In this document: positions 39,788 through 49,477 of the stretch, in pieces
Numbering within the stretch: position 1 is the first letter of the stretch
Layout of the letters: every line of letters starts with the position of its first letter
DNA from: Nitrospira sp.
GTDB taxonomy: Bacteria > Nitrospirota > Nitrospiria > Nitrospirales > Nitrospiraceae
NCBI GenBank assembly: GCA_019636835.1
Contig: JAHBWU010000001.1
Coordinates: forward strand, 1-64,000
DNA length: 64,000 nucleotides
Reading direction: 5' to 3'
The notes under the pieces: generated by a model
Told to the model about the DNA's origin: nothing
The model's input: the letters and a program-made list of their open reading frames with translations, nothing else
Databases searched by the model: none
Position numbers and translations under genes: made by a program

Positions 39788-41143
39788 ATGCGGCCTCTTC
39801 CCGTCATTACCGTTCAGAAAGTCTCCAAGAAATTTAGGCTCTTTGCCTCGCCGAAGGAGCGGCTTTGGGAGGCGCTGCATCCGTTTCGGAAGCAGTATCA
39901 CCATGAGTTTTGGGCATTGCGCGATGTGTCTTTTGAGGCCGAACGTGGGGAAGTTGTCGGTATTCTCGGAAGAAACGGATCGGGAAAATCCACGCTGTTA
40001 CAGATCATTTGCGGGGTGATGCAGGCGACAAGCGGAGAAATTGAAGCCAAGGGGCGAATTGCCGCCTTGCTTGAACTGGGGGCCGGGTTCAATCCAGAGT
40101 TTACGGGGCGGGACAATATCATCCTGAACGGCGCAATCATGGGGTTCTCTCGAAAAGAAATGTTGCGACGGTTGCCGGAGATCGAAGCCTTCGCCGATAT
40201 CGGCGAGTTTTTCGACCAACCGGTCAAGACCTACTCTTCCGGGATGTTCGTGAGAGTCGCGTTTGCGGCCGCGATTCACGTTGATCCGGATATCCTGGTT
40301 GTCGATGAAGCTCTCGCCGTCGGCGACGCCAAATTTCAGCGCAAATGCTTAATGCAAATTGAGAAGATTCGGGCAAGCGGCGCCGCAATTCTGTTCGTCT
40401 CGCATAGTTTAGAGACCATTACAAGTCTTTGCAGCCGAGCGATCATCCTGGAAAATGGGATGCTATTTGCCGATGGTGAGTCCAAACCGATAGCTGAGAA
40501 ATATCTGAGACTGCTCTTCTCTGAGACCAAGGCTGAGACACCGGAAGAGCCGGCGCAAGAGGAGCCTTTACCCGTAGTGGGAGATCCGCGTGCATTGCCC
40601 ATGCAAGGAACAGGTGATCCCTTTTCCCCTGACAGTGCCTTTTGGGGGAGTGAGATCTCGATCTCACAGCGGTTTGGGTACAATCGTCATGAGATTCGTA
40701 CGACGAATGGCGGCGCAGCCATTCTCGACTATGTGGTGATGGGCAACGGCCGTACCGATTTTTCCAGCATTGCATCCGGAACCGCGCTGACGATTTTCAT
40801 GAAGGTCCAATTTACGGAAGATGTGACACAGCCCATGGTTGGATTCGAATTGAAGACGGACAAGGGCGTGACGATCACCGGAAGCAATACCTATCTCTCG
40901 CGCGTACTCCTGCGGCCTGCCGGCAAAGGAGATGTAAAGGTTTATCAGATCGATTTTAATGTGCCGCTCAACGAGGGAAACTATTTTGTCGATCTCGGGA
41001 TCACCAAGTATGACGGATCACCCCCCGGGTACATTCTGGAGGTGCGCCGCTCCATTATCCACTTGATCGTCACGCGTATGACGGAGAACAAGTTCAATGG
41101 CATCGTGGATATTGGATTTGGGTATGCAGAGGGTGATCGCTGA
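39788..41143 (+). CDS. wzt: Polysaccharide ABC exporter ATPase with C-terminal glycan-binding domain (Wzt-like)
   Basis: The 451-residue protein has an ABC domain with Walker A GILGRNGSGKSTLL near residue 57, an ELGAGFNPEFTGRDNI block, the short signature KTYSSGMFVRVAFA and Walker B ILVVDEALAVGD. Residues about 290-450 form a beta-rich domain (for example ALTIFMKVQFTEDV) that corresponds to the Wzt C-terminal domain. In related systems that domain recognises the modified non-reducing end of the finished O-chain, so terminal methylation could be the export signal. Its stop lies inside the next gene. Confidence 0.92.
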   Translation: MRPLPVITVQKVSKKFRLFASPKERLWEALHPFRKQYHHEFWALRDVSFEAERGEVVGILGRNGSGKSTLLQIICGVMQATSGEIEAKGRIAALLELGAGFNPEFTGRDNIILNGAIMGFSRKEMLRRLPEIEAFADIGEFFDQPVKTYSSGMFVRVAFAAAIHVDPDILVVDEALAVGDAKFQRKCLMQIEKIRASGAAILFVSHSLETITSLCSRAIILENGMLFADGESKPIAEKYLRLLFSETKAETPEEPAQEEPLPVVGDPRALPMQGTGDPFSPDSAFWGSEISISQRFGYNRHEIRTTNGGAAILDYVVMGNGRTDFSSIASGTALTIFMKVQFTEDVTQPMVGFELKTDKGVTITGSNTYLSRVLLRPAGKGDVKVYQIDFNVPLNEGNYFVDLGITKYDGSPPGYILEVRRSIIHLIVTRMTENKFNGIVDIGFGYAEGDR

Positions 41144-42536
41144 TTCGCGTATCGCGATTATTCCTCAGTATTCCTTGCAGTTTGCGAGGGAGCACCATAA
41201 GCCGTATTTTGGCCGACAACTTTCTGCGTTCCAAAGCCCGCCGGTTCGCTATGCACTGTTAGCTGATCTGGCTCGATATGCGCTTAGAGGAAGATCCGCA
41301 GTCAGAATCTTGGAGATTGGCTCTTGGGCCGGTGCCTCGGCAATAACCTTTGGGACGGTGGTTCGGGAGCTTCAGATTCCTGTCAGGAGGATAATCTGTA
41401 TCGATCAATGGAGTAAGTACTTTGTAGATGAGGATAGTTCACTCCATTACAGGAGTATGAATGCGGCAGCCACGACTAGAGAGATTCAAAAGCTATTTCA
41501 GCATAATGTTCAAGTGTGCGGGCTGGAAGAGATGATTCAAGTCAGGAATGCGAACTCCAGAGAGGTGCTTCCAGAACTTGAAAGCGCGGCTTTTGATCTT
41601 GTGTATATAGATGGATCACATAAGAAAGACGATGTTTTGTACGATCTGGAACAGGCCAAGCGGCTCGTTCGCAATGGAGCAATGATTTGTGGGGACGATC
41701 TAGAGTTACTCAAGTCCGAAATTGATTCAGATGCACACCAACTGGCATTGGGTAAAGATACGGACTTCGTGGTTGATCCACGGACAGGCGCCAGTTACCA
41801 CCCGGGGGTTACAGAAGCCATAGCGACAGTGTTCAACGATGTCTGGCAAGAGCATGGATTGTGGTGCGTGAAGAGGTCCGGTGAACTATGGAGCATTCCT
41901 GATTTTCAGGTAAGCAATCTAGAAATCCCGACCCATTTGCAACACGCGGTCGAAATTCCCTATGGTCTGTTTAATGGGTATGAACTCTTTCGGCAAGGTG
42001 ATGGATTCGTGGCGTATCCGATGGCTAGTCCACACTGGTTTCAGAACCGGATCGTATGCAGTTCCATAGAAGAATTGGCATTGTTGCTGGATGCAATCGA
42101 ACGCATAGACCAAGCCCGTGCTCCACGAATCGTCGAGTCGAGAGATAGTTTCAATATCGTCAGCTACAAGGGAAGGTATTGGGCCATTTCTAAATCGTTG
42201 GGGCCGACGGAGTTGTTCAGGGAGCGACTGGGGGAACGGGATCTGGCGCCATTGTTGTTTAGTGCGGACACCCTCGATGAGGTAAAGGCAAAAGTCCATC
42301 AGCTTGCTCCGCCAGTTAGTGAAAGCCCATGTTTATTGGAGACGTACCAAGGGTATAACCTAGTGGAATACGAAGGCATCGTGTGGATAGTAGCCATAGC
42401 GGCAGGGCCGGTAGATTTGACAAACCTTGAAACTAAACGAGCCTTACTTTCCCAGGGACGATTAATGTGTGCTGCGACGATCGAAGGTGCACGGTTGGCA
42501 GTCGAGCGTAGATCGCGTGAGGGCCAAACTAGCTGA
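41097..42536 (+). CDS. SAM-dependent methyltransferase with tandem C-terminal glycan-locus modules
   Basis: Residues about 30-255 are a class I methyltransferase of the MT24 type: VRILEIGSWAGASAITFG near 69 and FDLVYIDGSHKKDDVLYDL near 166. Residues 345-402 and 413-470 are two copies of a module with the pattern F/Y-N-I/L-V-x-Y-x-G-x-x-W (SFNIVSYKGRYWAISKSLG, GYNLVEYEGIVW). A weaker copy lies at 288-335. Related copies occur in the next two proteins. The gene overlaps wzt by 47 bases if it starts at 41097; ATG 41124 (MQRVIADS) is as likely. The methyl acceptor is probably the growing glycan. Confidence 0.85.
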   Translation: MASWILDLGMQRVIADSRIAIIPQYSLQFAREHHKPYFGRQLSAFQSPPVRYALLADLARYALRGRSAVRILEIGSWAGASAITFGTVVRELQIPVRRIICIDQWSKYFVDEDSSLHYRSMNAAATTREIQKLFQHNVQVCGLEEMIQVRNANSREVLPELESAAFDLVYIDGSHKKDDVLYDLEQAKRLVRNGAMICGDDLELLKSEIDSDAHQLALGKDTDFVVDPRTGASYHPGVTEAIATVFNDVWQEHGLWCVKRSGELWSIPDFQVSNLEIPTHLQHAVEIPYGLFNGYELFRQGDGFVAYPMASPHWFQNRIVCSSIEELALLLDAIERIDQARAPRIVESRDSFNIVSYKGRYWAISKSLGPTELFRERLGERDLAPLLFSADTLDEVKAKVHQLAPPVSESPCLLETYQGYNLVEYEGIVWIVAIAAGPVDLTNLETKRALLSQGRLMCAATIEGARLAVERRSREGQTS

Positions 42537-42649
42537 AAAGACAGTGGAGGGTCGCCGGAAAAAGTTCCTATTGTATGTGTTTCAACGCCAACCAGCCCTG
42601 TCGTCAGTGCTTTTCAACAGTCATGTAGAGGCACGATAGAAGGAATCGT

Positions 42650-45600
42650 ATGAATTTGCGAGAGCAGCCACGAGCGACTAAGCCACTTTTTTCAATCATA
42701 GTCCCAACACGCCAACGTGAAGAGAAACTCCGATGTCTATTCGATAGTTTCCTAGCAATGACCCATGATCTTTCTCGAATCGAAATTGTTCTAGTGGTTG
42801 ATGATGACGATGAAAAATCTGTCGCTTTTGAATATCCACACATTCCTATTGAGCGGGTTGTTGTGGGGGTTGGACTAAAGATGGGCGAACTAAATATGGC
42901 CGGCTATAAGCGATCGAGCGGCCGATTTATCATGTTGCTGAATGACGACGTGGTCATCAGGACAAAAGATTGGGATGAAAAAGTTCTCTCGGTTTTTAAG
43001 GGCTTTCCCGACGAGATTGCCCTTGTTCACGTAAACGACAAGATCTTTCAGGAAAAACTCTGCACCTTTCCATTTGTTTCCAGAACGTTTTGCGAACAGG
43101 CAGGAGGTATCTGCCCACCAGATTATGTGCGCTATCGGATCGATGATCATATCTATAACGTTTTCAATCTGTTGAGTGTTCTGGGAAAGACTCGGATCGT
43201 TTATCTTCCAGATGTGATATTTGAGCACACCAATGTCGTCACTACTGCAGCGGGGGAGGTCGAATATAAACCGAATGAGGCGATTCATGCGATCGATACC
43301 AAGCGGTTTGACGAACTGTTGCCGGCTCGGAAAGAACTTGCCGTTCGACTGGCTGGACTCATCGACCAACATTTATCCAAGGAAGTGCCCAGTTTAAGAA
43401 CAAAACAACTTGGGGCAGTGTCGGACTCTGTATCGCTGCGTCTCCCAGAGTATGTGCGAATCTCGTCCGATCATCTTCTGCTAACCAGCGAGAATACGCG
43501 GGTGACTATTGGTATTGTGTCGGCAAATCTAAGAAACGAGCATGCAGTAATTTGTATAGATCGTGTAAAGCAGTACACCAAGAATTTCGATCTAATCATT
43601 TTGGACAATAATGGGGGGCCAAACTTCAACCATTCGCATGAAATGAACCGAATCCTTTCGATTTGCAAAACGGACTATCTGCTTCTCATGGATGACGATG
43701 TCTTTGCCGAGCCGGGATGGCTTGACGGGATGCTGCGCTGCATGAACCCGGCGGTTGGAGTGATTACACCGATGCATAAGGACAAGCATGGCAATCTTTC
43801 GTATGCTGGGGTAGTCATGCGTCCTGATTATACGGGTCATCATACCCATTGTTTGGTTGCTCCTGAACTGCCGGTACCGATACAAACGCTCTGTAGTGCC
43901 ATCATGCTGATCGATGTAAGGAAATGCGGTCATCTTCGAATCGACGAATCGTATTCTAAGTATTTCCTCGATATTGATTATGGTTTACGGGTCTGGGAGG
44001 CGGGATTCAGCGTGGTGTGCTCTCCCTATACGATGGTGACCCACCTAGGTGGTGCAACACTTCAGCAAGGTAGTACAGCATCAAATGTGCTGTTTGAACA
44101 GCAACGACAGATGTTTGTCCGTAATTGGATGCCCACGCAACGCTACAAAAACCTTGAGAAGGATATCTGGAGTAATTCCCCTCATATGCGGGAACTTCAT
44201 AGCTTGCCTCGTGAATTGGATGCGTTATTGAGTCAGAATCCCGCTGAAGACCGCGATGTTTATTGTAAGCGCGCACATGAATTCTTTGCTCGTCTTGGTC
44301 CTTATCCAGCGCTTTTGGATTATTCACGTGAGCGTATATGGGCCTCCCTTGGAACGAAAAGCCCTGGATTCGATGATCCAGAGTTAGGGCATCTTGTTTT
44401 TCTCAAGGGCTTCTACGGTTATCCGGTTCTCATCGAACGGAACTATGATGGCTTCAATATTGTCTTTTGGAATGGACGCTATTACGCGATTCCACAATCG
44501 GATGGCTTCTTCGATCCGGAACGACTGGCGAACCAGGGTTACAGTCGGTCTTTCCAGGCAGCATCGATGGACTTATTGAAGATCATGATTGCCATGAACT
44601 ATCAAAGCCAAACGGGGATTCCTCATCGACATTCTAACTCCTCAGTGAGACTTCTTCAGGTCATTGGAGAACAACGGACCGGATATGCATCATGGAAGTC
44701 GGGCCTTCGTAGAGGAGGTCTGTCAAGCCTAAAGCGGCTGATCGTCTCGCTGTGGGGATATCAAGAGTTTGATCGGATGAAAAGCAAATGGATTGCCATG
44801 AGAAGCAAACAGCCTGCTCGAAGTATCCTCTTATCAGCGCCGCGATTCGTGCTGGGAGTCTTGTTAGAGGGACTCACCCATAGACGGAAGGCTGCGCATC
44901 CGCTGCCGGCGGCTACGATTGACAGGGGTGATATAGAGATGGAAAAGGCAGAGGGTGATGTCCAGAAGTGGCTGGATGCCAGTCCCATCAGTCTCGTAGA
45001 AGCGTCCTATCGTGGATATTCGATCTATTGTTTTGAGTATAAATTCTTTGCGGTTCCCAAAACGCTCGGCACATTTAGTTACGACGACTTCAAAAGCGGC
45101 GTATACGGCCAATGTTCTGTTGGTCATACTCTACCTGAGATTCATGCAACAATTGATCGATTGATAGGACAAGTAGAGTGTCCGCAGCATGAGCGAGGCC
45201 TGTTTCTGGCATGCCTGTCTCAGGACCAACTGGAGCCGTATATCGAGACCCTACGTTTGAGCGGATCACTGACTGTATTAGCTGGTCGAGATTCGGGCCA
45301 GTTGTGGCGGGATTTTGACTGCATCCAGGTTGACGAAGAAACTCTCAATGAGTGGGCTCAATTCTTTAATATCTCGGCTAAAAAAGGAGTTGATAAGAGG
45401 ATCTTAGACGGAGAATTTTCCCATTTTATCCTTCCATGGGTTTGTCCAGAAATAGGACCGAGTAACGCTCTGGAGGGCGTTGCGGCAAAGTTAACACGGC
45501 GGCTCGATGTCATATATCCATCGGGTGAATGCCGCGTATATGAAGGGGAAAATTTACACCGCCTTTGGTACAACAAGGCCTATCTTACAAGTATGTTTCA

Positions 45601-46297
45601 GGCTATCGGTTCTCCAGTAGGTAAATCTGTCCTGGAAATCGGTTGCAGTGATGGTCTTGTGTGCGACATCGTGTCGTTGCTGGGAGCACGGCATGTAGTG
45701 GGTATAGACGCGATGAAATCAGTGGGGTGCAATTTCCCAAGTGCAAAAATTCAATACGAAGAAAGAGATGCGAAAGCCACGGGATTGCCCGACCAAAGTT
45801 TTGACCTGGTCTATTCTATTGCGACGTTCGAGCATATTTCTGATCCGTTGAGAGTGTTAACGGAGATATTGCGAGTTATGAAGGTAGGTGGCTATGCATA
45901 TGTACAAGCGGGACCCTTATATCATTCGCCCTTTGGCCATCACATGTTTGCGTACTTCCAAGACTATCCTTGGATTCACTTGCGGAAGTCCAAGGACGAA
46001 ATCAAAGCTTATGCGCGGGAACGACAAATCGACCTGGCAGTGAAGCGAGATTTGGGAATCACGTCCGATGAGTACATCGATGGCATGCTGAATAGCGATC
46101 ATCTAAATGGTTTGTTCCTCGAAGCTTATCGGTTGAACGACTTTGAAAGCCGTAGCGATGTCAAAGTTGTCAAATTTCATACTAGCTATGAAGGTCGGGA
46201 ATTGTTGACTGCTGATGTACTATCGGAGATGTATCATTTCAAGCCAGATTGCCTCATTGAGCATGGGTTTGAGATTGCATTCCAACGATTAAGATGA
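42650..46297 (+). CDS. Large GT2-GT2-module-methyltransferase multidomain protein
   Basis: This 1215-residue protein joins several enzymes. Residues about 13-230 are a GT2 domain (LFSIIVPTRQREEKLRCLFD, LLNDDVVIR). Residues about 285-520 are a second GT2-like domain (DYLLLMDDDVFAEPGW, DIDYGLRVWEAG). Residues 594-648 and 782-840 are two copies of the GFNIV/GYSIY module. Residues about 990-1110 are a class I methyltransferase (SVLEIGCSDGLVCDIVSLLG, then FDLVYSIATFEHISDP). Such proteins can add a sugar and methylate it in sequence. The gene is clearly more AT-rich than the lipid A genes, which suggests a different origin. Donors are unknown. Confidence 0.87.
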   Translation: MNLREQPRATKPLFSIIVPTRQREEKLRCLFDSFLAMTHDLSRIEIVLVVDDDDEKSVAFEYPHIPIERVVVGVGLKMGELNMAGYKRSSGRFIMLLNDDVVIRTKDWDEKVLSVFKGFPDEIALVHVNDKIFQEKLCTFPFVSRTFCEQAGGICPPDYVRYRIDDHIYNVFNLLSVLGKTRIVYLPDVIFEHTNVVTTAAGEVEYKPNEAIHAIDTKRFDELLPARKELAVRLAGLIDQHLSKEVPSLRTKQLGAVSDSVSLRLPEYVRISSDHLLLTSENTRVTIGIVSANLRNEHAVICIDRVKQYTKNFDLIILDNNGGPNFNHSHEMNRILSICKTDYLLLMDDDVFAEPGWLDGMLRCMNPAVGVITPMHKDKHGNLSYAGVVMRPDYTGHHTHCLVAPELPVPIQTLCSAIMLIDVRKCGHLRIDESYSKYFLDIDYGLRVWEAGFSVVCSPYTMVTHLGGATLQQGSTASNVLFEQQRQMFVRNWMPTQRYKNLEKDIWSNSPHMRELHSLPRELDALLSQNPAEDRDVYCKRAHEFFARLGPYPALLDYSRERIWASLGTKSPGFDDPELGHLVFLKGFYGYPVLIERNYDGFNIVFWNGRYYAIPQSDGFFDPERLANQGYSRSFQAASMDLLKIMIAMNYQSQTGIPHRHSNSSVRLLQVIGEQRTGYASWKSGLRRGGLSSLKRLIVSLWGYQEFDRMKSKWIAMRSKQPARSILLSAPRFVLGVLLEGLTHRRKAAHPLPAATIDRGDIEMEKAEGDVQKWLDASPISLVEASYRGYSIYCFEYKFFAVPKTLGTFSYDDFKSGVYGQCSVGHTLPEIHATIDRLIGQVECPQHERGLFLACLSQDQLEPYIETLRLSGSLTVLAGRDSGQLWRDFDCIQVDEETLNEWAQFFNISAKKGVDKRILDGEFSHFILPWVCPEIGPSNALEGVAAKLTRRLDVIYPSGECRVYEGENLHRLWYNKAYLTSMFQAIGSPVGKSVLEIGCSDGLVCDIVSLLGARHVVGIDAMKSVGCNFPSAKIQYEERDAKATGLPDQSFDLVYSIATFEHISDPLRVLTEILRVMKVGGYAYVQAGPLYHSPFGHHMFAYFQDYPWIHLRKSKDEIKAYARERQIDLAVKRDLGITSDEYIDGMLNSDHLNGLFLEAYRLNDFESRSDVKVVKFHTSYEGRELLTADVLSEMYHFKPDCLIEHGFEIAFQRLR

Positions 46298-46418
46298 ACG
46301 CTAAACTTCACAGTAGGCCATGACTTTTCTTGCTCATCTGGCGAGTCCTTGTCTGTGAGCATGTTTGGTGCCATAGGGCCATGCGAAAAAAGTTGGCGCG
46401 CATACGGGAAGCGGTTAG

Positions 46419-48446
46419 ATGCAACAACGTTTGACTGTGGCAGTTCCCTGGAGCCTGAGTCATTACATCCCACTGGATGGATTTGACCCGTTTTATAGGG
46501 CCTTGTTTGATCATGCCCCGGAGAACATCAGCTTTTCTGCTTGGGATAACGTAAAGCTCTCTCGCAAACTGCGTGGGAGTGCGTTTATCCGGAGAAGGTT
46601 GGTAGATAGAGCTAAGGGCGAAGAATGTCACCTCAATAGACTGGAAGAAGCTTCTATCGCAAGGGGGTATAAAGATTATTTCTGGCCACCGAATCAGGTT
46701 TTGACGACGGCGCTGGAAGGCGACATAGAATTTTGTCATACCGCTCCATTCCCATCACTTACGCGACCATTTATTTTTTGCTGTGAATCGTTTTCACCGG
46801 TCTTCTTCCCGTTTTCCCAAGAAGGCGGTGACAACATCGAGAGCCATGAAGAAATCAAGGAGCACTATAGAAGTATTTTAGCGAGCCCGCTATGTCTAGG
46901 AATCTTTTCCCATGTATCTGATACTCTGCAATCGCTCAGTGCGTTCTTTTTCGATCCAACTATCGACGGGAAGTTGTTTTCCTCAAGAGCGGGATTGAGT
47001 GCCGGTACCTTCTTCGATTACGATTTTGAACGCAAGCCCTCGTTGTCCACGCCTCGCTTTTTGTTCTTCAATTCTTCTGACCAAAGTTCTGCAAATGTTT
47101 TTCGTCGTGGCGGGCATCTTGTCTTGCGCTTCTGGAAGGAGTTTGTCTCGGGGGGGCGGGATGGTCTCCTGATCATGCGTTGTGCAAAACCCAGCGACAT
47201 TGAATTGTGTGAACATGGTGTGGATTTGCCATGGGTTCACTCTGAGATTGGCCGGAGTATAATTTGGGATCAAGGCTACCTGGCCGCCTACGAAATGCAT
47301 TCGTTAATAACCAGCGCACATTTTGTCCTCCTTCCCAGTGCATACTTGCCTGCCGTTTCAATCATGGAGGCGATGAGGGCGGGAGCGATCCCGGTCGTGT
47401 CCGACACGGTTGGTACGTCTGTCTATGTTGCCGATGAGGAGTATGGAATCGTCCTACACGGTGTGCAGAAGAAAGTCCGGCAAAAAGACCAAGCTACAGG
47501 AGTTTTGGTCAATAGTTGTTGTCAGAAGCCGGAGCTTGAACATTTTCTCGTGGAGCAGATGACTGACCGTGTATGCAAGCTATTAGATGATCATGGTGCA
47601 TATTGGGAAATGTATAGGCGCGCAACTGCCTATGCGCGAAAGGAGTTTTCTGGACAGAGTTTCGCTGAGAACTTCTGGAGCTCAGTCTCTGATCTCTACT
47701 CGCAATCCAGAGAGACATCCGCCCCTGTAGAAATCGCTTCAGATGATCTCAAGCGATCACTGAGCGATTGTACGATTCTAAATCACGGATGGGGACGAAT
47801 ATTTGAGAGCTCCTCGAAACCGATGTTACGAATTAAAACAGAGTTCGGCATGGTATGGGAACTGGGTGGAGCCATGATCCAAACGTATGGGAATCCTCGC
47901 ATCGAGCTGAATAACTGGTCGGTATTGGCTCAGTACTATAAGCAAAGTACTCCGCTGGTGACATACGCCAATACTTTGGAAGAACTGGAAGGAACATACC
48001 TTCATCCGCTAGGAGGACGCCGCCAAGGAGTGCGGCGCAAGTTGGTTCGATGGATTTCCAAAACTCTCCTACCTTTTCCCGTGTTGTATCGGTATGCCGC
48101 GCATGCTCTGGCCGTTTATCGGCGGTATGGAAGGTTCGGGTTCCAAAGGCCACGGGTAGAACCTGAGGTCGAGCTCGTACGTCAGGGAGTCAGCGGGTAT
48201 AATATTCTCCGCCATCGTGACCGATACTATGCCATCCTTCAGCGTGAGGGGGAATTTTCTCCGGCGAGGGCCGAGGCCGGTGGTTATTCGTCGTGTTATA
48301 TAAGCTCTTCTGTCGAAGAGGTGCTCAGAAATATTACCGCAAGTATTCCGGTTTCAACGTCCTTCATCTTCAATAAAGATGTTAACTTCGGGCCTGGCCA
48401 CGATTCTCCGGATTCCATTGAAGTGTCGAAACGAGGCATCCGCTGA
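46419..48446 (+). CDS. Glycosyltransferase-like protein with C-terminal module
   Basis: The 675-residue protein has a GT-B-type donor region near residues 280-350 (LITSAHFVLLPSAYLPAVSI, then MEAMRAGAIPVVSDT), as in exostosin/GT4-like transferases. The N-terminal half has no family I can name. Residues about 585-640 contain one more copy of the recurring module (SGYNILRHRDRYYAILQREG), linked to the rest by a basic amphipathic stretch (about 530-570). It stands between the 1215-residue enzyme and another uncharacterised gene. A role in glycan chain assembly is inferred from context. Confidence 0.75.
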   Translation: MQQRLTVAVPWSLSHYIPLDGFDPFYRALFDHAPENISFSAWDNVKLSRKLRGSAFIRRRLVDRAKGEECHLNRLEEASIARGYKDYFWPPNQVLTTALEGDIEFCHTAPFPSLTRPFIFCCESFSPVFFPFSQEGGDNIESHEEIKEHYRSILASPLCLGIFSHVSDTLQSLSAFFFDPTIDGKLFSSRAGLSAGTFFDYDFERKPSLSTPRFLFFNSSDQSSANVFRRGGHLVLRFWKEFVSGGRDGLLIMRCAKPSDIELCEHGVDLPWVHSEIGRSIIWDQGYLAAYEMHSLITSAHFVLLPSAYLPAVSIMEAMRAGAIPVVSDTVGTSVYVADEEYGIVLHGVQKKVRQKDQATGVLVNSCCQKPELEHFLVEQMTDRVCKLLDDHGAYWEMYRRATAYARKEFSGQSFAENFWSSVSDLYSQSRETSAPVEIASDDLKRSLSDCTILNHGWGRIFESSSKPMLRIKTEFGMVWELGGAMIQTYGNPRIELNNWSVLAQYYKQSTPLVTYANTLEELEGTYLHPLGGRRQGVRRKLVRWISKTLLPFPVLYRYAAHALAVYRRYGRFGFQRPRVEPEVELVRQGVSGYNILRHRDRYYAILQREGEFSPARAEAGGYSSCYISSSVEEVLRNITASIPVSTSFIFNKDVNFGPGHDSPDSIEVSKRGIR

Positions 48447-49408
48447 AGAAGCCTTCGATCCATTTTTGGGTCTATAATCATCCATTGCGCAGAATTGGCG
48501 ATCAAGTGAGCTTTGCGGTCACTGCGTTCCGACAGCACGGCTATCCGGTTTCCGTCGGGAGACAGCCACGCCGTTCGTCTCTGAATATCGTCATTGAAGG
48601 GTTTCCCTCGGAAAACAGTCGGGATGTGTTACTTAATTTTTGCCGATCATCGCGGAAACGAGTTGCAGTGATCATGACCGAGCATGTGGACTTCCAACAT
48701 GGCCAAGTCTATTTTCACGGTGCCCCGCTTGGCAGTCACAACGATTACATGCATTCCTCCACTATCATGACACGGATGAGGCATCTGTTGGAGTGCCTGC
48801 CCTATCTCCGTTGTTTCTTTGTCTTGGGCGACTTGCCTGAGTTGCGAAATATCTCAACACTTGTACCGGGTGTTGATGTGCGCACCATTCCCTTCCCTTC
48901 CCTAAGCGACGGCCCATGCGAAGCTGTTAAAACATCTTTTGATACCGTTCACGATCTTGTGTTTACCGGAGCCATGACAGAATATCGCACCAAGGTACTT
49001 GCGTTGCTGGAGGATGAGGGGTTGTCAGTGGCCTGCCCGCGAAAGTTTATATCGAGGAATCGCCGTAACGCCATCAACCGATTGGGGAAGGTGATTGTGA
49101 ACATTCCTCAGCGGGGAGGGTGGCAATGGTTGTCACTCATGCGAATTATCGCTGGACTCCAAACCAGCCGAGCCACTGTCTCACTGGGGACACATGATGC
49201 CTCTCGCATAGCCTCCTGTTGTACTCAGGTAGATATTCGAGACCATGATTGGGTGAGTAAGGTGAAACAGTGCATCGATGACTGGAAGTCGCTTTATATT
49301 AGAGACCTTATAAGCTATGCCGCCATGGCGCAAAAGTTTGAGCGAGAAAAACCGTTTCCGCATGATGTCTTCGAATACTGGAGTACTACCGATCACGTAT
49401 GCCATTAG
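48443..49408 (+). CDS. Uncharacterised glycosyltransferase-like protein, unusual start
   Basis: I do not recognise the family with confidence. A conventional start is TTG 48485 (307 residues). In-frame codons upstream read KKPSIHFWVYNHPLRRIGDQ, which looks like genuine protein, back to CTG 48443, which overlaps the previous stop as CTGA. No ATG, GTG or TTG lies between there and the preceding in-frame stop at 48419. The sequence includes IVIEGFPSENSRDVLLNF, a central DLVFTGAMTEYRTKVL near residue 160 and a late sugar-transferase-like SRATVSLGTHDASRI. Position among glycosyltransferases suggests a related role. Confidence 0.65.
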   Translation: MKKPSIHFWVYNHPLRRIGDQVSFAVTAFRQHGYPVSVGRQPRRSSLNIVIEGFPSENSRDVLLNFCRSSRKRVAVIMTEHVDFQHGQVYFHGAPLGSHNDYMHSSTIMTRMRHLLECLPYLRCFFVLGDLPELRNISTLVPGVDVRTIPFPSLSDGPCEAVKTSFDTVHDLVFTGAMTEYRTKVLALLEDEGLSVACPRKFISRNRRNAINRLGKVIVNIPQRGGWQWLSLMRIIAGLQTSRATVSLGTHDASRIASCCTQVDIRDHDWVSKVKQCIDDWKSLYIRDLISYAAMAQKFEREKPFPHDVFEYWSTTDHVCH

Positions 49409-49477
49409 TACATCTCTATCCCTCACCGCCGTTCTCGGGTTGCTTTTGATAACGATGGTCGATTTCCCACCGTCGTC

